NCBI RefSeq assembly: GCF_019879105.1
Contig: NZ_CP082248.1
Location: 496,001-560,000 of the forward strand
DNA: 64,000 nucleotides
From: Natrinema sp. SYSU A 869
GTDB lineage: Archaea > Halobacteriota > Halobacteria > Halobacteriales > Natrialbaceae
Direction of reading: 5' to 3'
A program made the translations under genes and the position numbers. This document shows, in pieces, positions 33,326-43,125 of this stretch (positions are counted from its first letter, which is position 1; the number at the start of each line of letters is the position of its first letter). The notes below the pieces were generated by a model. That model was given only the letters and a program-made list of their open reading frames with translations, was not told the origin of the DNA and did no database searches.

Positions 33326-34053
33326 ATGGGCTATAAAGCCAAATATCCGGTCAAAGCGACCGAGACAACTCTCGACATCATCGATCTCCTCAAAGAGATG
33401 GACGAAGCGGGCGTTACGGAGATCGCTGATCGACTCGATCTCTCTACAACTGCCGTCCACAAACACCTCAGCACGCTCCAAGAGCGTCGATATGTTGTCA
33501 AATCTAACACAGGATACCGATTAGGGCTTCGCTTTCTCGAGCTGGGCGGATACACACGTCACCAGATGGAGTTGTACAGTACTGCGAAACCGGAACTCAA
33601 ATCGCTGGCAGAGGAGACTGGAGAAAAACGAACCTTTTGGTCGAAGAGCACGGACTCGGAATCTATCTCTACCGGTCGATGGGGAACAACGCAATCCAGA
33701 TTGACACACATACGGGCGAGGCAGTGTACCTCCACAATACCGCACTCGGAAAGGCGATCTTGGCCCATCTGCCGAAAGAACGGGTTGAGGAAATCATTGA
33801 CCGTCACGGTCTCCCGTCCAAGACCGATCGAACGATTACGGACAAGAAAGAACTGTTTGAGACGTTAGAAGGGGTACACGAACGGGGCATCGCGTTCGAT
33901 GACGAGGAGAGGATAAACGGACTCCGCTGTGTCGCGGTTCCGATACTGGATAACGGGAAGACCATCGGTGCGATAAGTGTTTCCGGGCCGAAAAGTAGAA
34001 TGGATAACGAACGGTTCCGAGAGGGGATTCCCAATAAACTATCTCAAAATTGA
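33326..34053 (+). pseudogene. IclR-family regulator, frameshifted
   Basis: The HTH half reads MGYKAKYPVKATETTLDIID, LDLSTTAVHKHLSTLQERRY, FLELGGYTRHQMELYSTAKP to LAEETGEK. A missing base in a run of A (about 33625) shifts the frame; the effector-binding domain resumes as TNLLVEEHGLGIYLYRSMGN and continues through YLHNTALGKAILAHLPKERV and VHERGIAFDDEERINGLRCV AVPIL to 34053. The final helices look shortened. Its position upstream of the TRAP cluster suggests it once controlled uptake and catabolism. Confidence 0.85.
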
Positions 34054-34189
34054 ACCTCATTGGACTGGGTCTGAGCTACTGAACCGCCGCTTCTTGTCTT
34101 CCAATTTCAGTGAACACAGTGAGTATCGATCGTCTCGAGTTCGACTCGCCGATTGACTGTTTCGAACCCTCTACTTTACTCACTAAAAT

Positions 34190-34375
34190 TCGAATGTTCG
34201 CCTTGTACGCCGAAACGACAGCCAAGTTGAGGGACTCGGTGATCACATTGAGTACGTCCCCACTTGAGCAACCCGAACCGGTGTCGGCGATGATAATTGG
34301 ATTGCGCGCCGCCCAGAGCGTTTCGGCAACGAAATCTTCGAACGAATGTGTTCCGTCTGGATCGTCTATATCGCG
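34190..34375 (-). pseudogene. Thiamine-pyrophosphate enzyme fragment (acetolactate-synthase-like)
   Basis: The minus strand reads EDFVAETLWAARNPIIIADT GSG and DVLNVITESLNLAVVSAYKA, the central (TPP_enzyme_M) domain motif in which A.NP.I..G.G precedes the helix. About 60 codons remain. Assignment is by motif only. Confidence 0.55.
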
Positions 34376-34407
34376 ATGAGCCGGCGTGCGACGAGCGTCT
34401 CGAAACG

Positions 34408-34488
34408 ATGACGACCCGTAACACGATTCACATACCGTTCGACGAGCTGAAGTGGAAATTGACCGAGACTGTCCGCGAAATGGGGTGA
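34408..34488 (+). pseudogene. Possible N-terminal fragment of an Ldh-type malate/lactate dehydrogenase
   Basis: MTTRNTIHIPFDELKWKLTE followed by TVREMG and a stop resembles the first helix of the malate/L-lactate dehydrogenase (YbiC/Ldh2) family. Only 26 codons, so weakly supported. Confidence 0.3.
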
Positions 34489-34952
34489 GGCAAAGCGAAA
34501 AATTGTCTTGCCCAAGAAGACGGCCGAAGTGAGCTATTAGGCCGTACAGGGACGTCTCCCCTGACAGAGCGGATCTGTTCTCTCCGAGACTAGGCTGTGT
34601 CTTTCACAGCGAATCTTCAGAACAACTGCTACTTCGTCACGAGTTGTGGGGATTCTATGCTCCAGCCGTGGAGTGTATATGAAATCTGTTAGCAGCATAG
34701 AGTGAAGGACACATTGGCACTGTCTAATTACTCGGTTCCGACGTACAGGAGCGTTTTAGAGTCTGTTACAGCGCTACTGGTGAGATATGAGATTGTCACT
34801 GGTTATGGAAAGTTTGCTGAAGCAGCCGAATTATCGCTACTCGGAGAACAGAGTCCGCCTATATCAGATCCAATATGGTAGTTTTACAGTCGATACCGTC
34901 ACTTCGTCATCACCATGTATTGCGGTTTTTCTTATCTAGACCGTGCCGACAC
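34489..34952. other. Intergenic region upstream of the TRAP operon
   Basis: No gene recognised. It separates fragments of dead genes from the transporter operon. Confidence 0.45.
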
Positions 34953-34962
34953 ATTCATATAC
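34953..34962 (+). promoter_or_regulatory. TATA-like box of the TRAP operon
   Basis: ATTCATATAC lies about 26 bases before the ATG at 34984, the spacing of leaderless haloarchaeal promoters. Confidence 0.45.
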
Positions 34963-34983
34963 TAGCCCTACAATTGTGTGGGT

Positions 34984-36015
34984 ATGTCTGGCAATCAGAC
35001 GACTGGTGGAGATAGCTGTTTGACTAATGTCACGCGCCGACAGGCTGTAAAGATGGGCGTCACCGCAGCTGGGCTGACAAGCCTCGCTGGGTGTGCTGGT
35101 GGAGATAGTGGGACCACGATCACGCTCGCAAGCGTGATGGAAGAAGGAACCTCGCTAGTACATGCGGGTAAACGATTTAAGGAACGCATGGAAGAGGAGT
35201 CGGACGGAGACATCACCGTCGACTTCTCCTACGGTGGATCCTACGGCTCGGAAGTCGAGACGTTCGACCTGATGTCCGAAGGTGCAGTCGACATGTACAC
35301 AGGCGGCTCTGACGCCTACGACGTTCACGCGCCCGAATACTACTTCTTCAACACGCCGTTCGTTCTCGAGAGCTTCGAGCATCAGCAAAAGATCATGGAA
35401 ACGGACGAGTTCAACGAAGAAGTCTACCCTGCACTCGAGGAAGCAGGGATTCGGGTCGCAGGGCCTCGCGTGTACAGGGGGATGCGACACTTTACGTCGA
35501 ACAAACCTGTCCGCGCTCCCGAAGACGTGCAGGGGATGGATCTACGGCTTCCGAGTCACGATGCATGGGTGAACGCGTGGGAATCTGTTGGTGCAAGTCC
35601 CACGCCTGTTTCGCTTGATGAGCTGTATTCGGGTCTTCAACAGGGTGTCGTCGGTGCGTCCGAAGGCCCGCCGGCTCAGATTTCGTCACTCAGTCTCTGG
35701 GAAGTTCAGGACTACTACAGTCTCACTAGCCATCTGCCCCAGAGCGGACAGATGTACGTCAGTACCAGCTTCTACGATGGACTGGACGAGTCCGATCAGG
35801 AGATGTTCGACGAAATCGTCAGTGAAGTCACGGAAGAGGCGACACAGTGGGCCCGGGACACGGAAGAGGAACTGCTCACCGAGATCGAAGAAAACGGAAT
35901 GGAAATCATCGATGATGTCAACTCGGAGGCATTCTATGAGGCAGCCGCTCCTGCTATCGAACAACTATTCGAAGAAACCTATGCGGGTACCTGGGATGAG
36001 TGGCAGAACCTCTGA
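34984..36015 (+). CDS. dctP: TRAP transporter substrate-binding lipoprotein (DctP type)
   Basis: A 343-residue solute receptor. RRQAVKMG (residues 18-25) is a Tat motif and LAGC (Cys37) a lipobox, so it is exported folded and anchored as a lipoprotein. The mature part has the DctP landmarks: GKRFKERMEEESDGDITVDF, SEGAVDMYTGGSDAY, PEDVQGMDLRLPSHDAW with the arginine that pairs with the substrate carboxylate, and SPTPVSLDELYSGLQQGVVG ASEGP. Substrate is a carboxylated compound, probably a sugar acid given the downstream enzymes. First gene of the dctPQM operon. Confidence 0.9.
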   Translation: MSGNQTTGGDSCLTNVTRRQAVKMGVTAAGLTSLAGCAGGDSGTTITLASVMEEGTSLVHAGKRFKERMEEESDGDITVDFSYGGSYGSEVETFDLMSEGAVDMYTGGSDAYDVHAPEYYFFNTPFVLESFEHQQKIMETDEFNEEVYPALEEAGIRVAGPRVYRGMRHFTSNKPVRAPEDVQGMDLRLPSHDAWVNAWESVGASPTPVSLDELYSGLQQGVVGASEGPPAQISSLSLWEVQDYYSLTSHLPQSGQMYVSTSFYDGLDESDQEMFDEIVSEVTEEATQWARDTEEELLTEIEENGMEIIDDVNSEAFYEAAAPAIEQLFEETYAGTWDEWQNL

Positions 36016-36072
36016 GATCGGCGGTCCGATGAAATCGGTGCTACTATAATACGGTGACCATTATTATTTGGC

Positions 36073-36633
36073 ATGGATATCGATCAGTCACTAGGCTTGA
36101 AAAAAGACACGTGGTACGACAAAATTGTACTAAATATAGCAACATTTTTATTTATATTAATGTTGATGTTGACGTCACTTCAGATACTTGTTCGAGTCCT
36201 CAATCTCCCAATCAGCGGCGGAGCGTGGTGGACGGAACCGATTGCACGGTATTCGCTCATGACCGGGACGTTCGTTGGTGCGGCCGTCGCCTCCAGAAAC
36301 GGTGAACATATTAAGATGAACATCGTTTCCAATCAGCTTACGAAACGATACCCATCAGTTGGAACGTTCGTCGATATCCTCGCGCAGGTATTGACAATCG
36401 CCTTCCTGATCATCTTGACGTATGCCGGATTCAGAGCGATGAGCCGGAACTGGGGGACCCCCATGATCGGTGTCAAGGCGGTTCCACAGGGCGGGATGTA
36501 CGGTATCATCTCTGCCTCCCTCGCAATGATGGTCTTCTATGAACTGATCAATCTATGGACCCTACTAGCGAAAACCGATGTCAGCCAGCAAGTCATGAAG
36601 AAGGTCAATTATGCAAACAAGGAGGGCGAGTGA
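36073..36633 (+). CDS. dctQ: TRAP transporter small permease (DctQ type)
   Basis: A 186-residue membrane protein with four predicted helices, starting near ILVRVL and with the family segment GGAWWTEPIARYSLMTGTFV GAAVASRNGEHIKMNIV. Located between the receptor and the large permease gene; its stop is one base before the DctM start. Couples receptor and large subunit in Na+-driven uptake. Confidence 0.9.
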   Translation: MDIDQSLGLKKDTWYDKIVLNIATFLFILMLMLTSLQILVRVLNLPISGGAWWTEPIARYSLMTGTFVGAAVASRNGEHIKMNIVSNQLTKRYPSVGTFVDILAQVLTIAFLIILTYAGFRAMSRNWGTPMIGVKAVPQGGMYGIISASLAMMVFYELINLWTLLAKTDVSQQVMKKVNYANKEGE

Positions 36634-36634
36634 G

Positions 36635-37930
36635 ATGGAACTACTACTGATTGCACTCATCTTCCTCGGAGGACTATTGGTCCTCTATGCGCTCGGTATG
36701 CCCGTCGCAGTCGCAATCGGGTCAGCATGCGTACTGATAATGCTCTCCCCGTTCGGTCCGTCCCTCAATTATGGACTGATGTCGAATCAGTTGATGCACG
36801 GCCTGAACTCGTTCACGTTGCTTGCAGTCCCGTTCTACCTCATGTTAGGTCGATTGATGAATCGGACGGACATGACGACGGAAGTGTTCGACTTTGCGAA
36901 CGCCGTATTCGGCCGGATCCGCGGCGGCATCGCACAGGTCAATATCGGTGCGAGTGTCATCTTCTCCGGGATGTCGGGTCTGGCCGTCGCCGACGCGGCG
37001 GGACTCGGTCGAGTCGAGTACAATGCGATGCGCGAACAGGGGTACGATAAAAAGACGGCAATCGGCGTCACCGGCGCCTCGTCTATTATCGGCCCAATCA
37101 TTCCACCGAGTGTTCCGATTATCCTGTACGGTGTTCTAGCCGAGGAGTCTATCGGTGCCCTCTTCCTCGCGGGAATCGTCCCCGGGCTGCTACTCGCCGC
37201 AGTGCTTTCCGTATTCACGTATCTCGTCGTTCGGTGGAAGGGATATGGAAAAGGTGAGGCAGTTGGTCTTCGGATGATCGGGCGTGAATTCTACAACGCC
37301 CTCCCTGCACTGTTGATCCCCATTTTCATTGTCGGTGGGATTCTCTCCGGCGTGTTCACCGCGACAGAGGCTGGCGCAGTCGCAGTCGTCTACGCGATCC
37401 TACTGGGCTTTTATCAGGGATCGCTCACGGGAGGTATCCTGCTCGAGGAGTTCCAAGAGGGAATGGTCGAGACGTTCGCTATTCTGTTCATTATCTCTCT
37501 GGCAATGTTGTACGGGCTCGTCGCGCTACAGCTTCGGATCCCGGTGATGTTAGCCGACGCTATTACGGGATTTACGACGGACCCGACGGTAGCGATTCTG
37601 ATCTTCGTTCCGATGTTCATGCTCATCGGGACGTTCATGAGCATCACCGCTACGATTATGATCATGGTCCCAATCCTGATGCCAATCATCGGGACGCTTG
37701 GGATCGATCCGATTCACTTCGGTATCGTCATGATCCTGTCCCTCATGACCGGCGTCGTAACGCCGCCGCTAGGATCTGTTCTCTTCGTCCTGGAAAAGGT
37801 GACCGACGCCTCACTCGAAACGGTCATGCGTGCGATGCTTCTGTTCTATATCCCGCTACTGGTCGTTATCCTTATCGTCGCACTCGTGCCAGAAGTATCG
37901 ACATTCCTACCGAATAACTTCTTCTTCTAA
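36635..37930 (+). CDS. dctM: TRAP transporter large permease (DctM type)
   Basis: A 431-residue membrane protein with about 12 helices. Typical DctM segments: GMPVAVAIGSACVLIMLSPF, LLAVPFYLMLGRLMNRTDMT, FSGMSGLAVADAAGLGRVEY, ASSIIGPIIPPSVPIILYGV and GVVTPPLGSVLFVLEKV. Start chosen at MELLLIAL directly after the DctQ stop. Transport channel of the TRAP system. Confidence 0.92.
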   Translation: MELLLIALIFLGGLLVLYALGMPVAVAIGSACVLIMLSPFGPSLNYGLMSNQLMHGLNSFTLLAVPFYLMLGRLMNRTDMTTEVFDFANAVFGRIRGGIAQVNIGASVIFSGMSGLAVADAAGLGRVEYNAMREQGYDKKTAIGVTGASSIIGPIIPPSVPIILYGVLAEESIGALFLAGIVPGLLLAAVLSVFTYLVVRWKGYGKGEAVGLRMIGREFYNALPALLIPIFIVGGILSGVFTATEAGAVAVVYAILLGFYQGSLTGGILLEEFQEGMVETFAILFIISLAMLYGLVALQLRIPVMLADAITGFTTDPTVAILIFVPMFMLIGTFMSITATIMIMVPILMPIIGTLGIDPIHFGIVMILSLMTGVVTPPLGSVLFVLEKVTDASLETVMRAMLLFYIPLLVVILIVALVPEVSTFLPNNFFF

Positions 37931-38039
37931 TTCCGCCTTCGTTTACACTGTCTCAGATACGACCGAACGGTTCCAGTACTGAAAGTGACTAGGCGATTAC
38001 CGACAATTCATCACGACAAAAACGGAGACAGACGCGATC

Positions 38040-38978
38040 TTACTCCATTAAACGGGCGATATCATCGTCGAGTTTGCTGTAGCGTTCTTCGGCGCGGTGC
38101 TCGAGGTCCTCGGAGAGGGGACGGATCGGGTCGCGGACTTCCCCGCCGTGTAGTCCGGCGAGTTCGAGTCCTTTTTTGACGACAGGAACGCTGACAGCGC
38201 CAGGAATTTCGTTGTTCTCACCGTACTCGTCGCGGAGATTTTGATAGGGGAGACAGATGTTCCGGAGTTCCCGCGCACGCTCCCAGTTACCGTTCGAGAG
38301 CGCATCGAACAGTTCAAGTCCGATCTCCGGACGGAAGTTGCTCACACCGGCGGAGAACCCTTCGGCGCCTTCCGCCCAGTAGGCGACTGCGAATGGTTCT
38401 GCGAGACCATTGACCCAGACGACGTCATCATCACCCGCTTCGATTCCGGCGCCCAGTTTCACGGTATCTTTCAGTGCGTACTTGATCCCGACGATGCTCT
38501 CGATTCGTGTGAGCTTTCCGAGATAGTCAACAGATGGGTCGAATCCACGGACGTAGGGAACAAGCGGCCGATCAGTGCTTGCCCCGAGTTTGCGATAATA
38601 CTCGAGAAGGCCCTCCTCGTGGAGATAGGTATGGTCCGGAGGCATGACCATCATCGCGTCGACCCCGATTCGCTCGTACTCTCGAACGAGTTCTCGGGCG
38701 TCAGCCGTACTCCCTCCGACGCCAGCGAGAATACAAGCATCCGTTGGGAGCGCCTCGACGGCCGCCTTGGCGGCTGCTATTCGTTCCTGCTGGGATAGCG
38801 AGTGATACTCGCTGATATTCGCAGTTGCGAGAAACGTTTCGACTCCCTCGTCGTAGAGGGAGATTGCGTTTTCCTTGATTTTCTTGTACTCGATTTCGCT
38901 CTCCTCGTCGAACGGAGTGAGGAGACCGACAGCGACGCCACGTAGGTGTTCCTGCACCTCATCGGCAGACAATGCCAT
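38040..38978 (-). CDS. Dihydrodipicolinate-synthase-family dehydratase/aldolase, likely sugar-acid catabolism
   Basis: A 312-residue TIM-barrel enzyme. The Schiff-base lysine is in GIKYALKD (Lys166), the catalytic tyrosine in VPYVRG (Tyr142), and the N-terminal GLLTPFDEE strand is standard. The C-terminal segment (EIPGAVSVPVVKKGLELAGL, VRDPIRPLSEDLE) is like 5-dehydro-4-deoxyglucarate dehydratase and 2-keto-3-deoxy acid dehydratases rather than lysine-pathway DapA. Together with the neighbouring aldehyde dehydrogenase it could convert a 2-keto-3-deoxy or 5-dehydro-4-deoxy acid to 2-oxoglutarate semialdehyde. Exact substrate not decidable from sequence by eye. Confidence 0.8.
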   Translation of the reverse strand: MALSADEVQEHLRGVAVGLLTPFDEESEIEYKKIKENAISLYDEGVETFLATANISEYHSLSQQERIAAAKAAVEALPTDACILAGVGGSTADARELVREYERIGVDAMMVMPPDHTYLHEEGLLEYYRKLGASTDRPLVPYVRGFDPSVDYLGKLTRIESIVGIKYALKDTVKLGAGIEAGDDDVVWVNGLAEPFAVAYWAEGAEGFSAGVSNFRPEIGLELFDALSNGNWERARELRNICLPYQNLRDEYGENNEIPGAVSVPVVKKGLELAGLHGGEVRDPIRPLSEDLEHRAEERYSKLDDDIARLME

Positions 38979-39211
38979 AGATACGTTTGTCTCTTGGGAT
39001 AGCATAAAACCATCGTCTGTGTCGATATGTCTCGCGAAAATTGCACGATGTTGTATTGGTTTTTGGTTGTTCTTCGGAGCCGATGGGCGAAATCTCTCGT
39101 GCGCTCATGAACGGGTGCTCAAGACAGCCTCGATGGCGAGCGTGGAGAAAGAAGGATGTTCGCGGTGACGGAACGTCCGACTCGTACGTGCGATATTGGC
39201 GATCGAAGCGT

Positions 39212-40663
39212 TCAGTAGTTCATATAGACGGTTTTCGTACTGGTGAAGAAGTCGAGTCCAGCGTCGCCCTGTTCGCGGTACGTGTTCGTCGAGGAATTCT
39301 TGTAGCCGCCGAACGGGACATGAAGTTCGAGCCCCGTCGTTTTCTCGTTGACCTTTGCGACACCTGCTTCAACGTCGTCGACGAATCGGTTCGCTTCGGT
39401 GAGATCCTGCGTGACGATACTTGCCGAGAGTCCGTACTCAACGTCGTTCGCTACCTCGACGGCTTTTTCGAAGTCGCTCACCTTCAAGACCGCGAGAACC
39501 GGACCAAAGACTTCCTCTTGAGCGATCCGCATCTCGCTTTCAACGTCCGCGAATACTGTCGGCTCGACGTAGTACCCCTCGTCGAACTCTTTCCCCGTGA
39601 TCTCGTTTCCGCCTGCTTGCAGCGTTGCACCGTCTTCACGAGCGACATCGACGTACTCAAGGGTGCTCTCGAGTTCCGATTCGCTTACGTGCGGACCCAT
39701 ATCGAGATCGTCCAGTCCTGGGCCGACCTTGAGCGATTCCGCGTAGTCGCTGATCGCGTCGACGAACTCGTCGTAGATATTTTCGTGAACGATCGCACGG
39801 GAACAGGCAGTACACGATTGGCCCGTCGTTCCGAATGCGCCAACGCCGACGATGTCGGTAGCGTCATCAATGTCGGCGCTAGGCATGACCACAGTGGGAT
39901 TCTTTCCGCCCATCTCACACTGGACACGCTTCAGATCATCTGCTGCAGACTGAGCGACCGCCGTTCCGACCGCCGTGCTCCCAGTGAAGGATACGCCGTC
40001 GATGGAATCGTGTGCGGCCAAGGGTGCGCCGACTTCGCTCCCCGAACCTGTAACGAAGTTCGCGACGCCATCGGGAATGCCCGCTTCATCGAGACATTCG
40101 AAAATAACCCGCGTCATATTCGGCGCCTCCGAGGCGGGCTTGATGATCAGCGTGTTTCCGGTAGCAAGTGCTGGTGCGAGCTTCCAGGCCGGAATCGCGA
40201 TGGGATAGTTCCACGGGGTGATCAGCCCAACAGTTCCGAGCGGTTCGCGTTTCGTATGGAGTTCCTTCCTGGGTGCGCTCGGTGACTTCGATATTCCACC
40301 GAGATCACGGGCCTTTTCAGCGTAGTAAGAGAAAATATCGATCGCGCGCTGTACTTCTCCAGCGGCCTCGCTCCGAGTTTTCCCCTCTTCTCGGACGAGT
40401 GTTTCCGTTACCTCATCTTTACGCGCGTTGAGAAGATTACCGGCTTCCTTGAGGACTTGACCGCGCTCTGGACCGGGAGTGGCGGCCCAGTCGTCTTGGG
40501 CAGCGACCGCTGCATTGATTGCAGCTTCGACATCGTCTCGCGTCGATGCCTGGTACGTTCCGACGACTTCGTCGGCGTTCGCCGGGTTTTGGACCTCAAA
40601 CATGCCGCCGCTTTCCGATTCGAGCCACCCTCCGTCGATATAATTCGAATACTCTGTCGACAT
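39212..40663 (-). CDS. Aldehyde dehydrogenase, possibly 2-oxoglutarate semialdehyde dehydrogenase
   Basis: A 483-residue NAD(P)+ aldehyde dehydrogenase. Asn152 in TPWNYPIAIP, Glu250 in QCEMGGKNP and nucleophile Cys284 in GQSCTACSR are all present, as is the glycine-rich FTGSTAVG cofactor loop. The start MSTEYSNYIDGGW is preferred over the codons before it. It follows the dehydratase family gene in the opposite order (both leftward), suggesting a shared pathway: oxidation of a semialdehyde to 2-oxoglutarate or another dicarboxylate. The semialdehyde assignment is inferred from context. Confidence 0.88.
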   Translation of the reverse strand: MSTEYSNYIDGGWLESESGGMFEVQNPANADEVVGTYQASTRDDVEAAINAAVAAQDDWAATPGPERGQVLKEAGNLLNARKDEVTETLVREEGKTRSEAAGEVQRAIDIFSYYAEKARDLGGISKSPSAPRKELHTKREPLGTVGLITPWNYPIAIPAWKLAPALATGNTLIIKPASEAPNMTRVIFECLDEAGIPDGVANFVTGSGSEVGAPLAAHDSIDGVSFTGSTAVGTAVAQSAADDLKRVQCEMGGKNPTVVMPSADIDDATDIVGVGAFGTTGQSCTACSRAIVHENIYDEFVDAISDYAESLKVGPGLDDLDMGPHVSESELESTLEYVDVAREDGATLQAGGNEITGKEFDEGYYVEPTVFADVESEMRIAQEEVFGPVLAVLKVSDFEKAVEVANDVEYGLSASIVTQDLTEANRFVDDVEAGVAKVNEKTTGLELHVPFGGYKNSSTNTYREQGDAGLDFFTSTKTVYMNY

Positions 40664-40794
40664 TCCATGTACCATTTTTCTCTGCTAGTATACGTTAGTT
40701 ATGGTATTGACCGACGTTCAGCGGAAATACATACCGCTACAATAAGCAAATGACACCGAACCAACTCGAACCAGCGACAATCGTATTCGGATAA

Positions 40795-41200
40795 GCTTGT
40801 CAGACGGATAACAAACCAGATCGAGACTGCTAAGCACGACAAAGAAGCGCGTTACTGATACGGAAACGGAGATCGCATTCTTTAGAATTATCGACGAGAA
40901 ACAGTTCCAGGATAACCGCCAGCGCTAAGCGAAATCGGACAGAGCGGTCGAAAGCGTTGACGATATGGAGGAGATTACAACGACTGATACAGAGGTGTTT
41001 GGTAGCACTATGCCACACACGGTAGTAGTAATAACCTTAATGATGACAGTAATATTATATAATTACCTGACGAACGTAAATGTGGCCACATCTTCGTCAG
41101 CAGGAAGAACCGCTCTCCGGCCGGAAAGGCTGTATTCAGCGATGTCGACTAAGCCATAATTCTCCAGTTTGATAGCCCGGTTACAGTGTCGTCACGGTAG
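40795..41200 (+). pseudogene. UspA-family protein, decayed second copy
   Basis: DNA closely follows the uspA gene at 31923-32366 (GTTCCAGGATAACCGCCAGC, GACAGAGCGGTCGAAAGCGT, ACGGTAGTAGTAATAA), but with frameshifts, stops and a deletion. The two copies flank the TRAP/catabolic cluster in direct orientation. Confidence 0.85.
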
Positions 41201-41614
41201 CCGCAATATGTGACTGAGTAATAGTACACGAGCGACAGGCTGCTATCAAACCATACTCGAAAACAGTGGATTCTATCAGTATATATTCATACGCCATGGA
41301 GATAGCAGAACTTATGATCCATTACGGGAATCAACAACAGGCGTAACAGATGCGGTCAGATGCCAGACCATGTGGGTCGGCTACCGCGTAGACCCTGACT
41401 AAGGATGTTGCGCCACTTGTCTTAGCTCTCGAAAGGCTAGCTCCGTACTCCTGTCCCATGGCAGACGGAGACCACTCTAGCTTTTTTCAGTTCATTGGCG
41501 AAGTCTCAACAAGCCATCTCCGAATCTCGCTGAGAACTGTTCTCCCTCCTCTCAACTCCGAATGTGTGAACGCCTCACCGTAATGATTTAGTCGGTCCAT
41601 GAGAGGGATATGGT
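41201..41614. other. Interval upstream of uxuA
   Basis: No gene recognised between the dead uspA copy and uxuA; presumably holds the uxuA promoter. A short run TAGCTTTTTTC lies at about 41477. Confidence 0.4.
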
Positions 41615-42691
41615 ATGGTCCGAAACAGCAGTGCTGCTGTCCGTGTCGGCGTTCGAACGCGATCTCTTTCGGAGTCCCGACTGCGATACATCCGCCAACT
41701 CGGTGCAACAGACATCTTCGTCGATCACGCCGATACGGAAGAAGAGCCCGACGAATTCAACGATCGCGATGGAAGCGATACGATCGCAGTCGGGCCGGAC
41801 CAGATTCCGTCCGTCTCGGAGCTCACAGCCGCTCGAGACCGTATCGAGGACGCGGAACTGTCGTTTACGGGCATTCAATCGCTTCCGTATTCGATGTATG
41901 GTGATATCATGTTCGGGCGCGACGGGGCAGACGACGCGCTCGACCAGATCACGACCCTGATTCAGAACCTCGGCGAGGCCGGCATCCCAGTGTTGGGATA
42001 TCAGTGGAACCCTCGCAGCGTCGTTCCGATGCGAACCTCGCCCGTCGAGACGCGAGGTGGTGCCGAGGCGACCGCCTTCGATTACGACGAACTCGACGAT
42101 CCAGACGAACTTGCCCCCGGTCTCGACCGCGCGTACACTGAAGAGGAATTCTGGGAAAACTACCAGTACTTCCTCGAGACCGTACTGCCGGTCGCGGAGA
42201 AGGCCGGCGTCGACCTCGCACTCCACCCGGTCGATCCGCCGAGTCTCGAGTCGCTTGGGGGCATTCCGCGTCTGTTCCGGAACGTCGAGAACTTCGAGAA
42301 AGCCATGGAGCTCGTTCCGAGCGACAATCACGGCTTGAAGCTCTGTCTCGGCTGTTTCTCACAGATGGGCGAAGACGTCACCGACGTCATCCGTCGCTTC
42401 GGCGAGCGTGACCAGATCGCCTTTATTCACTTCCGCGACGTCGTTGGAACGGTACCGAAGTTCCACGAGACGTTCGTCGATACGGGGAACTTCGACACCG
42501 CTGAGGCGGTTAGAACGCTTCACGACGTCGGGTACGAGGGGACAGTTATTCCCGACCACGTGCCGAAGATGGAGGGGGACGATGACTGGCGACACCGCGC
42601 CCGCGGGTTTACCGTCGGATACCTTCGCGGCGTTATCGATACCGTTCGAACGGAACCACAGCAGGCGACGACAGTGGCAGAGACCGAGTAG
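41615..42691 (+). CDS. uxuA: Mannonate dehydratase (UxuA family)
   Basis: A 358-residue TIM-barrel enzyme of the UxuA type. Key segments: LALHPVDPPSLESLGGIPRL (metal/His region), LKLCLGCFSQMGEDV with the Cys and His-adjacent metal ligands typical of UxuA, IAFIHFRDVVGTVPKFHETF VDTGNFD with the metal-binding His, and IPDHVPKMEGDD. The family dehydrates D-mannonate to 2-keto-3-deoxygluconate in hexuronate breakdown. Stands alone on the plus strand beside the TRAP/dehydratase/ALDH cluster, supporting a sugar-acid role for the island. Confidence 0.85.
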   Translation: MVRNSSAAVRVGVRTRSLSESRLRYIRQLGATDIFVDHADTEEEPDEFNDRDGSDTIAVGPDQIPSVSELTAARDRIEDAELSFTGIQSLPYSMYGDIMFGRDGADDALDQITTLIQNLGEAGIPVLGYQWNPRSVVPMRTSPVETRGGAEATAFDYDELDDPDELAPGLDRAYTEEEFWENYQYFLETVLPVAEKAGVDLALHPVDPPSLESLGGIPRLFRNVENFEKAMELVPSDNHGLKLCLGCFSQMGEDVTDVIRRFGERDQIAFIHFRDVVGTVPKFHETFVDTGNFDTAEAVRTLHDVGYEGTVIPDHVPKMEGDDDWRHRARGFTVGYLRGVIDTVRTEPQQATTVAETE

Positions 42692-42754
42692 ACTGCTTTC
42701 CTTCGGTCGGTTCGAATGTCCGTTTGTTTTCGACCGGTATGATCAGTGATGGAG

Positions 42755-43125
42755 TCTCACCCGCTCGATGTCCGTGCGATGAAACACAGCATCACGCCTG
42801 CGGCAATGGCGAGTCCGAAGAACGCCTCGTCGAAGTATCCTCAATCGGTGACCGCACCGAACAGAACCGAACTCGTCGCACCGGTCATGAGATAGACCGT
42901 TCGTAGCGATCCAAGACCGGTTACACGCATATCGTCCGGAAGTTTGTCAGTTAAATTCGAAATAATCGAATCTTCGTACCTAAGGAGACGATATATGGAG
43001 ATTTTTACAGCTTGAGGAGCCAAAATTCGGTCACGAATGGGAGTGCCGCGACTGCAACGCTGGCAGCTCCCATCCCTCTGAACATGGAATTTCTGAGGCC
43101 GATGCCGGTCGTACGCATTTCAGGA
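42755..43125 (-). pseudogene. MFS transporter remnants
   Basis: Two minus-strand pieces: TPEMRTTGIGLRNSMFRGMG AASVAVAALPFVTEF (about 43125-43010) and RTVYLMTGATSSVLFGAVTD, stop, GYFDEAFFGLAIAAGVMLCF (about 42910-42760). The first has the R-x-T-G-x-G pattern of MFS helix 11 loops. Frame breaks and a nonsense codon separate them. Confidence 0.55.

Noticed and set aside
39041-40285. Plus-strand open frame of 414 codons
   Set aside because: Shadow of the aldehyde dehydrogenase on the other strand; arginine/cysteine-rich with no halophile composition.
41588-42331. Minus-strand open frame of 247 codons
   Set aside because: Antisense shadow of uxuA, whose motifs are unmistakable on the plus strand.
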